A DNA stretch of 64,000 bases. Source: Prionace glauca (Eukaryota > Chordata > Chondrichthyes > Carcharhiniformes > Carcharhinidae). Every line of letters begins with the position of its first letter. The first letter of the stretch is position 1. The stretch lies in assembly GCA_037974335.1 (NCBI GenBank), contig CM075760.1, positions 24,661,538 through 24,725,537 on the forward strand. Reading direction: 5' to 3'. Position numbers and translations under genes: made by a program. Of this stretch, positions 1 through 9,153 are shown piece after piece. The notes under the pieces were generated by a model. That model saw nothing but the letters and a program-made list of their open reading frames with translations. It was not told the DNA's origin and searched no databases.

Positions 1-74
1 CGCCGATGAATTTCCAGCTGAGATGGAAAACTGAATCCTCTCCCACAGTCCCCACATTTCCACGGTTTCTCCAT
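1..74 (-). CDS. C2H2 zinc-finger protein, partial (runs off the window start)
   Basis: Read on the minus strand from an ATG at 74, this encodes [19 protein letters not shown] followed by LEIHR. That is the first half of a classical C2H2 zinc finger: CxxC (CGDC), the aromatic/leucine core and the first His, preceded by an EKPWKC linker. The family is DNA-binding and nuclear, usually with many tandem fingers, so most of the protein should lie before the window. The start is taken at the first Met in frame; a longer upstream exon is possible, because related-looking coding DNA lies at 139-689. The paralogue cannot be named from 24 residues. Confidence 0.6.
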   Translation of the reverse strand, partial: MEKPWKCGDCGRGFSFPSQLEIHR

Positions 75-138
75 GGTGCGGGTGTCCTTGTAATTCTCCA
101 GGTTAAACAATCAGTTAAATCTCACACAGATCACGGGT

Positions 139-262
139 ACAGTCTCTCCCCGCTGTGAACGCTGAGATGTATTTTCAGGCTGTGTAACTGGTTGAAGCTC
201 TTTCCTCGCTCAGTGCATTGGAACACTCTGACTCAACTGTCTTTGTGCATCTCGCTGCTTTT
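139..262 (-). pseudogene. Degenerate C2H2 finger upstream of the zinc-finger start
   Basis: The minus strand gives VFQCTERGKSFNQLHSLKIH then LSVHSGERLYP and a stop. This is a recognisable finger with its HSGE linker, but the second zinc-ligand Cys of CxxC is replaced (CTER) and a stop follows the linker where the next finger should begin. It suggests the gene is shrinking from its 5' side, or that this is a relic of a neighbouring paralogue. Confidence 0.5.
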
Positions 263-278
263 CCAGTCACACTGTTGC

Positions 279-689
279 TTAAAATCTCCTTAAGCAGACA
301 GAACAGAGAAACATTTCTCCTTCTAGATCCAAAGGCCGATGACATTGAGGTCCCGATGAATTGAGTGACTCTGTCAGATCTTGATGTGATGTTTGGTTTG
401 AGATTTCTGTATATAAATCCTCACCTTCTGTTCCCCTATAAAACAAATTTACAAAAGTCATCTGTGTCATAGAAATTCAGAACAGACAATTCTAGTTTCT
501 ATGGAACATTCTTTTCTCTCTCATTCCCCAGAAGCTGCAAATCTCCATCCCACACACTCTCCCTCCATTCTCACTCTGCTGTATCTCATATTCACCCTCC
601 CAATTCTCCTGAAGGTGCTGATTGAGGCTGATTGACAGATCCATGCTCACTGCTTCCTGTCCTGGACACAGAGAGCTGAAAGTCTCCAT
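279..689 (-). other. Possible 5' exons of the zinc-finger gene
   Basis: Two minus-strand open stretches, 492-689 (starts METFSSLCPGQEAVSMDLS) and 279-470 (ends FLCSVCLRRF), lie directly upstream of the finger relics. An acceptor-like TTGTTTTATAG precedes the second. CSVCLRRF resembles the start of a C2H2 finger. Their order and strand fit N-terminal exons of the same gene, but I recognise no KRAB or SCAN domain and the first stretch ends in a stop, so the exon reading is an inference. Confidence 0.3.
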
Positions 690-1137
690 GCAGGCTGCCA
701 GACAGATGTCTATAATACTGGATAAAAGTGTAATTATTAACTGAGATGTGGTAGAATGGGGATTTGAGGAAGATTTATATTTAGGTAGGGAGAGCCCTTA
801 TCTAGAACTCACTGCCTATGAGGATGGTGGAACAGAAGATGTTCACTCATTTCAAAATGAAATTGGGTGGGCACTTCAGGGAAATAAAACTTGCAGAGGA
901 ATGTTGATAGACAGATAGAAAAGGACTGATTGGTTCGTTCTGCAGAGAATCAATCTGCAGTCTATAAGGTGATTTGGAGATGTTGAAGGTGGACAGTGAT
1001 GGGCACACAACACCAGGTTCATCAGGTGAGTGGCCACTTACCTGATGAAGGAACAGCACTCCGAAAGCTCCTGGTAGCAAATAAACCTGTTGGACTTTAA
1101 CCTGGTATTGTGAGACTTCTTACTGTCTATAAGATGC
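690..1137. other. No gene seen; contains a short dispersed repeat
   Basis: About 1020-1125 is a short dispersed repeat ending in TGTTGGACTTTAACCTGGT-like sequence. Related copies occur at about 4729-4870 (reverse), 6010-6145 (fold-back) and 45255-45370. Nothing else stands out. Confidence 0.5.
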
Positions 1138-1322
1138 ACAGGTTAGGTAGATTAGCCAAACTCAATTGCCACTTAGTGTCCCAGGATGTGTGGGTTGGAA
1201 GGATTACCAGGATAAATCTGTTGTACTATAGGGAGAGAGCCTGGAACGAATGCTCTGTTGGAGAGTCAGTGCAGACTTGATGGGCTGAAAGGCCTCCTTC
1301 TGCTTTGTAGGGATTCTATAAC
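1138..1322 (+). mobile_element. tRNA-derived SINE, 3' part only
   Basis: It carries the SINE body (GGTTAGGTAGATTAGCC) and the tail (GATGGGCTGAAAGGCCTCC ... GTAGGGATTCTATAA) seen in the fuller copies at 48746 and 54228. The tRNA-like head is missing. Confidence 0.6.
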
Positions 1323-1499
1323 ACAGGTTACCCAATTAGCTCCTTCTGTGCTTCAATGAGTTTATGACTGGAAATATATAATGTAGCTGCAGTAATATAT
1401 TACAGAAATAGAAATTAAGAAGAAATGGAAACAGGGCAGTGTTTTACACACAGATGTTAGAGACAGGAGAAAGTTTTAGGTTTTCTGAGGCTCAATCTT

Positions 1500-1660
1500 C
1501 ATTCACACAAAGCCCGCGATTCGACTGGCTAGAGGACCAGAGATTTCCCAGTACCCCAACTCTCCCATTGGTCAACATCTAAGCTTGCCGGTCACAGAGG
1601 TTAGGCACAGCCCCGCACATGTGCAGATTCCCTTTTTCCTTTGGACATGCGCAGTTCTGG
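1500..1660. promoter_or_regulatory. Promoter-like GC-rich patch
   Basis: There is an inverted CCAAT box (CCCATTGGTC near 1565) and an NRF1-like TGCGCAGTT near 1650, next to the G-rich minisatellite. No exon was found attached, so this rests on motifs alone. Confidence 0.25.
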
Positions 1661-1744
1661 GCCGGGGGGGAGGGGGGAGATCACTGAGTGGCTTCTCACT
1701 CTGGGCGGAGCCACCAGCCACATGACCAGAAACCTTGGCTCGAG

Positions 1745-2058
1745 GAGGGGAAGGGGAACAGTGGGTGGGGGTGGGTCTCCCAGGGTGGGGAGGGGAACAA
1801 TGAGTGGGGGCAGGGCCCCAGAGGAGGAGGGGGAGGGGAACAATGGGTGGGTCAGGGCTCCCGGGAGGGGCAGGGGAACAATGGGAGGGGTCGGGGCTTC
1901 CAGGAGGGGGAGGGGAACAATGTTTGGGGGCAGGGCTCCCAGGAGGGGAAGGGCGAGGGGAACAATGGCTGGGGCGGGGCTCCCAGAAGGGGGAGGTGGA
2001 CAATTGGTGGGGGGCGGGGCTCCTGAGGGGGGGGCAGTGGGTGGGGGCGGGGTTCCCA
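1745..2058 (+). repeat. G-rich minisatellite, about 40-bp unit
   Basis: GGGGAACAATGGG-type words recur about every 39-45 bp (near 1753, 1792, 1834, 1875, 1912, 1957), separated by GGGGCGGGGCTCC-like stretches. The plus strand has many G runs and could form G-quadruplexes. Confidence 0.8.
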
Positions 2059-2061
2059 TGT

Positions 2062-2430
2062 CCCATGAGGCATACAAGATGATCAAAGGATTGGATAGAG
2101 TGGATAGTGAGAGTCTTTTACCTCAGATGGTGATGGCTACCACAAGGGGACATAGCTTTAAATTAAAGGGTGTTAATTATAGGACGGATGTCAGAGGTAG
2201 GTTCTTTACTCAGAGCGTAGTAAGGGCGTGGAATGCCCTGCCTGCAGCAGTTGTGGACTTGCCAACTTTAAGGGCGTTGAAATGGTCAGTGGATAGGCAT
2301 ATGGATAACATAAGTTATCCTATGTTAGGTTAGAGGGTCATTAGATTGGTTCCACTGGTCAGCGCAACATCGAGGGCCGAAGGACCTGTACTGCGCTGGA
2401 ATGTTCTATGCTCTATGTCTGTTGCTGGAG
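2062..2430 (+). mobile_element. CR1-type LINE, 3' end of ORF2 plus tail
   Basis: It encodes YKMIKGLDRVDSESLLPQM ... GHSFKLKGVNYRTDVRGRFF ... VVRAWNALPAAVVDLP, the typical C-terminus of CR1-clade ORF2. It ends in a GAGGGCCGAAGGACCTG...TTCTATG tail. The copy is 5'-truncated. Confidence 0.75.
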
Positions 2431-2495
2431 TTCCCACCCCCTGACCTTGACCTTACAATTACGAAGGGGTTCAATAATCCAGTAGTGATTTCGAA

Positions 2496-2782
2496 GGCAG
2501 CACAGTGGGTTAGCACTGCTGCCTCATAGCACAGGGTCCCGGGTTCAATTCCTGGCTTGGGTCACTGTTGTGTGGAGTTTACATGTTCTTCCCGTGTCTG
2601 CGTGGGTTTCCTCCAGGTGCTCCAGTTTGTTCCCACAGTCCAAAAAGATGTGCTGCTTAGGTGCATTAGCCATGCTAAATTCTCCCTCAGTGTACCCGAC
2701 CAGCAGCCAGAGTGGGACGGCAAGGGGGTTTTTATAACAACTTCACTGCAGTAAGCCTACTTGTGACTAATAAATAAGCTGT
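2496..2782 (+). mobile_element. tRNA-derived SINE, nearly full length
   Basis: The head is tRNA-like (GGCAGCACAGTGGGTTAGCA with a B-box-like GGGTTCAATTCC). It is followed by the conserved body (TGTGTGGAGTTTACATG, CCACAGTCC) and the end AGCCTACTTGTGACTAATAA. Same family as copies at 7750, 48746 and 54228. Confidence 0.8.
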
Positions 2783-3289
2783 AACAGGAGAAAGTTCTTT
2801 ATCCAGCGAGTGGTGAGAATGACAGAATCATCACCACAGCGAGTGACTGAGGTGAACAACATGAATACACTGAAGGGGAAGCTGGATACATACATGAGGG
2901 AGGAAGGAATAGAAGGATAAGCTGATGGAGGGAGATGAAGAGGGGTGGGTGGAGGGTCATGTGGAGCATAAACACTGACACAGACTGACTGAGCTGACTG
3001 GCCTGGCCCAGGGCTGTAGACTTAATGGAATAGAGACAAATGTATTTATTTTAGATCTATCTGTAGTGGTAGGAAAAACACTATTTACTATCCAGGATTA
3101 AATAAATGCCCTTCATCAGCTTTTGTGGATCATTTCAGTGGAACTGTGCTCTCCCAGGCTCAAAGAGCATCAGTCCACTTGGAGCAAAGTTGTGAGACTG
3201 GCACATTGTGAATTCTCACTATATATAAGGCACCTCAATCTAGTCTACACATTGTAGTAAACTAAAATCAAGGGGCAAATAGGAAGAAT
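2783..3289. other. No gene seen
   Basis: Anonymous sequence; 2790-3010 resembles worn LINE-derived DNA but I could not assign it. Confidence 0.4.
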
Positions 3290-3810
3290 TCTATACTGCC
3301 CCCCCATTGCCAAGGGGCAAAAAACATTAGCGGATGTCATATATAGACCTCCAAACTGCAGTGGTGATGTTGGGAATGGCATTAAACACAAAATCAGAGA
3401 TGCATGTGATAAGGGAGTATTGGTGATCATGGATGATTTTAATTTGCACATAGATTGAGCAAATCAAATTAGCCACAATGCCATAGAAGAGAATTCCTGG
3501 AATGTATACAGGATGGTTTAATTGACCAATATGTGGAGGAACCAACTGGAGAGCAAGCCAGCAAGCCAGTACTGTGTAGTGAGAAGGGAATCATTGCCAA
3601 TCCAATTGTACCAGACCCCTTCGGGATGAGCAACTGCAACATGATAGATTTTTAAAAATCAAACTGGAGAATGAGAGAGTTGATTCGGAGACGAGGGTGC
3701 TAAATCTTAAGAAAACTATGAGGTTATGAGACGTGAGTTGGCCTTGATAGATTGGGGAGAGTTACTTTAAGAGATGACAGTGGATAGGTGGCACAGGGAG
3801 CAATCCTGTG
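3290..3810 (+). mobile_element. CR1-type LINE, endonuclease fragment
   Basis: The plus strand gives (V)IYRPPNCSGDVGNGIKH ... VLVIMDDFNLHID, matching the YRPP and GDFN-type motifs of the APE endonuclease of CR1-clade LINEs. In-frame stops show it is dead. Confidence 0.65.
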
Positions 3811-3859
3811 ATTACAACCCAAGAGATCCTGCTTTTTAACTTTCTACCTAACTCCCTTA

Positions 3860-4435
3860 ACTGCTGTTGCAGGACATCGTCACTCTTCCTACCTGTGTAC
3901 CAACATGTACCATGGCCACTGGTTGTTCACTCTCTCACTTCAGAATGCTTACTGCCCTTTTAGAGACTTCCTGGACCCTGACACCAGGGAGGCAACACAA
4001 CATCCTGAAGTCTCTTTCATGCCCACAGAAGCACCTATCTGCACCCCTAACTATAGAGCTCCTTATAACTATTGCTCTAGTGCTCTTTGTACCTCCCTGC
4101 TTAATAACAAAGCCAGCCGTGGTGCCAGTGCTCTGTTTGCTGTATTTATCCCCCGATAGGCTATAACCCTCCAACAGTATCCAAAACAGTGTACTTGTTA
4201 GAGAAGGAGATGACCACAGGAGATTCCTACGCTGACTGCCTGCCCCTTCTAGCAGTCACCCATCTATCTGCCTGCCTTGGGTGTGGCCAAATTTCTAAAG
4301 CTCCTATCTATGACACTTTCCGTCATCTTCATTCTGCTAAGTGCATCCAACTGTTGCTCCAACCTATCCATGCTGACCGTAAGGAGCTGCAAGTGGGTGC
4401 ATTTCCTGTAGATTTAGTCATCTGAGACGCTGGAA
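3860..4435 (-). mobile_element. Worn LINE-derived repeat, antisense
   Basis: The sequence recalls antisense LINE coding or UTR DNA that is dispersed in shark genomes. No long frame survives, and the assignment rests on memory of similar repeats. Confidence 0.4.
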
Positions 4436-5164
4436 GCATCACAGATCTCCCACATCTCACAAGTGCAGCACTTAACCCCACTGACTGACATTTTGAGCAC
4501 CAATTAAATTATTTAAGAACATTTATAAAACTCTTACCTTCACTTTTACCTTCTTGCAGTGTCCTCTTTTTTAGGTAAATTGGGGTTGTTCTCCTTGGAG
4601 CAAAGTAGATCGATAGAGGTGTACAAAGGTACATGGAGGTGTCAGGTACATGGAGGTGTCGAAGTTTACACATGTACAAGCTTTCTGGGTCATCCAGTCT
4701 CGAAACATTGGTTCTATTTTCTCTGAAGTGGAGATGGTGGCGTTGGACCGAGGTAAACACAGTAAGAAGTCTCACTGCACCAGATTAAAGTCCAATGGGT
4801 TTACTTGGTAGCAAAATCCACTAGCTTTCTGTGTGCTGCTCGTTCGTCAGGTGAGTGGGAGTTCTGTCCACAAACAAGGCATAGAAAGACACAAACTCAA
4901 TTTACAAAATAATGGTTGGAATGCAAATTTTTGCAGGTAATCAAGTCTTAAAGGTAGACAATGTGAGTGGAGAGAGCGTTCTATTCTCTCTCCATAGATG
5001 CTGTCAGATCTGCTTAGATTTTACAGTATTTTCTGTTTTTATTTCCCTTTATTTTTCGTTCTCTGATCACCGCTCTGCCTCATCTCTGCCTGCATCAGAG
5101 AGTTGATGCAGTTTGATGGACAAGTTGTCTCCATTCTGAACAATGGGGAACAAGCCCCTCCCAC
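4436..5164. other. Intergenic with dispersed repeats
   Basis: 4729-4870 is a reverse copy of the repeat at 1020-1125. 4960-5060 carries the dispersed CTCTCTCCATAGATGCTGTC / TTTACAGTATTTTCTG repeat that also occurs near 22990, 60080 and 60470. No gene seen. Confidence 0.5.
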
Positions 5165-5600
5165 TTAATGACATCATTGCCCTCTACAAACATGGCGGCC
5201 GCGAGTACGCACTGCTGCATATTGCCCCCAATAAAGATGGCGAACGTTAACCCGGGACGAACCTGAGGAGCTGCGGCCCTGCTCGGTACAAACTGGGTCC
5301 GGGAAGACCTCTTCCGCGGTTTGCTACTTACACCACATGCTTACGCAGCGTTTTCACCCACCTGGGCGATCCATTGCTCTCTCCGTACCGCCAATCACCT
5401 CGAACAGATTTCCCAGCCCAAAACAAAGCCCACTTTCCACCGCCATTATTCACACTGCGCATGCTCCAATCAAAGCTGGGCCCGCCCTTCTTTCGCTCCT
5501 ATTGGTTGGAGGACCGAACGCCGTTCAGTCCTCCAGCACCGCCCCCTCTTCTCATTGGTCCGCGCCGCCGTCGATCAGCCGGGCATTGTGACGGTGACTT
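5165..5600. promoter_or_regulatory. CpG-rich promoter-like region
   Basis: It holds YY1-like ACATGGCGGCCGC (about 5190) and AAGATGGCGAAC (about 5236), an NRF1-like CTGCGCATGCTCC (about 5456), inverted CCAAT boxes (CTATTGGTTGG about 5498, CTCATTGGTCC about 5554) and GC boxes, all in CpG-rich DNA. This looks like a housekeeping-type or zinc-finger-gene promoter. I could not identify the transcript or its direction. Confidence 0.5.
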
Positions 5601-5639
5601 GCTACCTGTCCAATAATAACAGAGTCTCAGTGTAACAAT

Positions 5640-6009
5640 GACACACACACAGGCTCCAGTCCAATCTGAGTGGAGATGGAGCACAGAGAAAACACAGCAA
5701 AACACTGACTGACTCTGAGTGTAACATAAACAGTGTTTGTTCACAGAATAAGAGTCACATTGCAGTATGTTAGTGAACACAGCATTAGATCCAATGTAAT
5801 GATAATACAGTCGGTATCCAGTACACCATAACCAAAGTTTAGGTTTAATTTGATAGTGTGAGTGAGTCATGGTCTATTGATATAATGTATTTAAATTCCA
5901 GTGTGTGTTACTCTGCCACTGTCAGTATCAGACAATAACCTGTCTGTTATTCCAATTCTGCTGTATTTTACAACGTCGATGATAGTCATGACATAGAGAT
6001 GCAGGCGTT
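5640..6009. other. No gene seen
   Basis: It starts with a short CA run; the rest is anonymous. Confidence 0.4.
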
Positions 6010-6145
6010 GGACTGGGGTAAACACAGCAAGAAGTCTCACAACACTAGGTTTAAATTCAACCAGTTTATTTGATAGTAATCCCACAAGCTTTACTATCAC
6101 ATAAACTGTTTGGACTTAAATCTGGTGTTGTGAGACTTCTTACTG
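6010..6145. repeat. Imperfect fold-back element (MITE-like)
   Basis: AAGAAGTCTCACAACACTAG at about 6030 is the near reverse complement of CTGGTGTTGTGAGACTTCTT at about 6121. The arms continue through TTTATTTGATAGTAA and TTACTATCACATAAA, giving arms of about 50 bp around a short loop. Single-arm relatives are at 1020-1125, 4729-4870 and 45255-45370. Confidence 0.65.
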
Positions 6146-6889
6146 TATTTTACAACTGCAGCTCCTGGGGCTGACTGGAGTCTGGTATAATAATAATCAC
6201 AAAGGTTGGTTTCAGTGTCTCTGAGGTCATTTGAACTGCAGGTAATCTGACCTTAAGGGAGACAAGAGGCCCAACAAACATCCGATTATAATAGGAGGAC
6301 AAGATGTAAGGGAGCAATGATATTTTAAAGTGTCTGTGTTATGGTGAGTGTCACTGGGAAGTGAGTGATAAAATAGAAGTGGAAACATTATAACAAAGAC
6401 ACATGTGACTGACTCAGCCTGACTGAGAGCTGTTATATTTGGTGAGGGAATAATGAAGGCATGAGGATCTCCTGAGATTCTCGATATCTGAGGTGTATCT
6501 GTTAGAGGAACTGAAAATAATCAGTTCCTTCTTATGGTTATCTGTAGTTCTCAAGTTACACAGATACATAGGAAACAGATCTGACAGTTCATCAAACCCA
6601 AGGGTTTAATCTTCTGTTTCAGACACGTTGTGACTGAAAAGATCAAATATTAAAACCTTACGGGGGAAACATTCAAAATGCCACCAAAATGAGTGAACTA
6701 TTTCATTAATCCAATTCACAATAACTCTGTCAATATTCATCCAATTTTCTTTTAAACTTATTATTAAACCTGCTTCTAGCACCTGTCAGGTTGTGCATTC
6801 CAGATCATAATGTGTAAAAAAATCTCCTTATCACCCCCTTCAATTCTGTTTTCAGTTATATTAAATCTCTATGTCCTCTGCTTAAGGTC
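6146..6889. other. No gene seen
   Basis: AT-rich anonymous DNA with a worn repeat near 6720-6880. Confidence 0.4.
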
Positions 6890-7590
6890 CAGATTGTAAT
6901 AACTGAGAGAAGTTTAGGCAGAGTTTACTGATACAAGACCCAGATTATAAGACTTGAGAGAGTTTTAGGGTAGAGGTTACTGACTCACGGCGAACATTGT
7001 AATAACTGAGAGAGGTTTAGAGCAGTGGTTACTGATACAAGGCCCAGATTGTAATAACTGAGAGAGGTTTACAACAAAGAATACTGATACTAGGCTCAGA
7101 CTGCAATAACTGAGAGAGGTTGAGTGCAGAGATTACTGATACAAGGCCCAGATTGTAAAAACTGAGAGAGGTTGAGGGCAGAGATTACTGATACAAGGCC
7201 CAGATTGTAATAATTGAGAGAGGTTTAGGGCAGAGATTACTGATACAAGGTCCAGATTGTAATAACTGAGGGAAGTCTAGGGCAGAGTTTACTGATACAA
7301 GGTCCAGATTGTAATAACTGAGAGAGGTTTACAGCAAAGAATACTGATACTAGATTACTGATACAAGGCCCAGATTGTAAAAACTGAAAGAGGTTTAGGG
7401 CAGAGATTACTGATACAAGGCCCAGATTGTAATAACTGAGAGAGGTTTAGGGCAGAGATTACTGGTACAAGACCCAGATTGTAATAACTGAGAGAGGTTT
7501 AGGGCAGAGATTACTGATACAAGGCCCAGATTGTAATAACTGAGAGGGGTTTAGGGCAGAGGTTACTGATATAAGGCCCTGATTGTAATA
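6890..7590 (+). repeat. 52-bp minisatellite, about 13 copies
   Basis: Units contain AATAACTGAGAGAGGTTTAG and ATTACTGATACAAGGCCCAG. Adjacent clear copies are spaced 52 bp (for example 7389 to 7441). Early copies (6900-7100) are more diverged than late ones, and there are no unique spacers. Confidence 0.85.
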
Positions 7591-7749
7591 ACTGCCCAAA
7601 GATGTGAAGGTCAGGGGGATTAGACGGTATTGTGGGGTTACGGGAATCGGGCAAAATACTCTTGATGTAGACTTGATGCACTTTCGGGATTTTATGATTT
7701 TAATGGCGGGGGGGGCGGGTAGTTTGATATCTGGGGGAGAGTGTTGCAA

Positions 7750-8046
7750 CACAGTGGCACGGTGGTTAGCATTGCTGCCTCTAAGCACGAGGGCCCCAAA
7801 CTCGTTTCCCAGCTTGGGTCACTGGCTGTGTAGAGTTTGCACATTCTCCCCATGTCTGCACGGGTTTCCTCCAGATGCTCTGCATTCCTCCAGCAGTCCA
7901 AAAGACTTGCTGGTTAGATGCATTGGCCATGCCAAATTCTCCATCAGTGTTTCCCGAACAGGAATGTGGCGACGAGAGAATTTTCACAGGAATTGCATTG
8001 CAGTGTGAATGTAAGCCTAATTATTCGTGATACTAATAAATAAAAC
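7750..8046 (+). mobile_element. tRNA-derived SINE
   Basis: Same family as 2496: GGCACGGTGGTTAGCATTGC head, GTAGAGTTTGCACATTCTCC body, and a GTAAGCCTAATTATTCGTGA / TAATAAATAAA end. Confidence 0.8.
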
Positions 8047-8287
8047 TAAACTGCAGGTCAAGGTGCCGCTGTGACAATGCACCCTCTTGTTTAAAGACTC
8101 TGCAATGCTGAGACTGGGGAGAGGAGTGAACAACAGGGAGCAGAATTGCAGCTTCTCTCCCCCCATTGAAACTGGGATTGTTGCTCCATCTGCTGCACCA
8201 TCCCCATCATATCCACTGGGGGGCAATCTGGACAATGGGCTGCAGGCAGACCTCACTGCGCCTGCGCCATAATCACTCACCGCCGAC

Positions 8288-8419
8288 GGCCATCTTGCGT
8301 TGCCTGGGGAGACGGCCAGCGGCCATCTTGCGTTGCAAGGGGAGACGGCCGGCGGCCATGTTGCGTTGCCAGGGGAGACGGCCAGCAGCCATGTTGCGTT
8401 GCCAGGGGAGACGGCGTCC
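8288..8419 (+). repeat. 33-bp tandem array with a YY1-like core in each copy
   Basis: Four copies start at 8288, 8321, 8354 and 8387, an exact 33-bp period. Each has GGCCATSTTGCGTTGC followed by GGGGAGACGGC. GCCATCTTG/GCCATGTTG is the reverse of the YY1 core, and GTTGCCAGGGGAGAC resembles an RFX X-box half-site. It lies about 400 bp upstream of the CRE/YY1 promoter patch at 8775. Confidence 0.75.
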
Positions 8420-8774
8420 CACGCGCTGTACTCTGGGGGAATTCCCGTCCTGCACATGCGCCCAGGCAGTTCCATTTTAATCTTTTAATATTTTGAATCT
8501 TGATGATTATTATTCAAATCCTCACCCGTCAGACTTTCGGTTCCTTCTCCATTCGGGAAAATCGTTTCTTTTATTGCGTCTTTTTTTCAATCACACCCGC
8601 GCGGTGCGCTCTGGGAAAATACTACAGCACATGCGCGGTTCCGCCACCTGCCTCTTTATAAAAATATGTATTTTATTTAATTTTAATTCCGCTCCGGGCG
8701 GGATTTCCGGGTGGGAATTTCTCTCACTTTCTACATTTCTGAACTGCCGCTTTTTCCTCGACGGGGGGGCAGGG

Positions 8775-8880
8775 GCTGATGGTGACGTCACGGAAATATG
8801 GCGGCTGGCCCCGCCTCTCTACAGGACCCGGATGTTCCGCCAACGAGCAGCGGCCGGGTCGGAGTGGGCAAGAGGTGAGT
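8775..8880 (+). promoter_or_regulatory. Promoter-like element with a possible first-exon donor
   Basis: Within about 100 bp there are a perfect CRE (TGACGTCA, 8782-8789), a YY1-like ATATGGCGGCTGG, an ETS-like ACCCGGATGT and a splice-donor-like AAGAGGTGAGTGG at about 8870-8882. This fits a CpG promoter with a short non-coding first exon transcribed rightward. No downstream exon was found, and a CR1 LINE lies directly beyond. Confidence 0.45.
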
Positions 8881-9153
8881 GGAGCAGCGCCCGGGCGTGT
8901 TACAGCGCCCCCGTTGGCCAGGAAGGGAAATAGCAGCAGCTCAGTCTCTGCCCAAAGGCTTCCCCAGTTCAGCTTCTCAGAGACACTGGAAGCCTCTTCA
9001 ACTGGAAACTTCAGCTTCTCACATTCACCTCTTGTGTTCAGTCATTGTTTAATAGACAACCTCTATACTGAAATCAGAAACAACTTGTCCACATTAAAAG
9101 GGGATGGGAATCCGAACAATTCTGCTCAAAAAGCTCAGCAGAAATAAATTCCA

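Noticed and set aside
1641-2333. 230-codon open frame rich in Gly and Arg
   Set aside because: It runs through the G-rich minisatellite and then into a LINE C-terminus; a chance fusion, not a gene.
4917-4930. ATGCAAAT octamer as an Ig promoter element
   Set aside because: It is more than 30 kb from the cluster and within repeat-rich DNA with no V gene.
6890-7590. CRISPR-like look of the 52-bp repeats
   Set aside because: No unique spacers between repeats and the genome is a vertebrate; it is a minisatellite.
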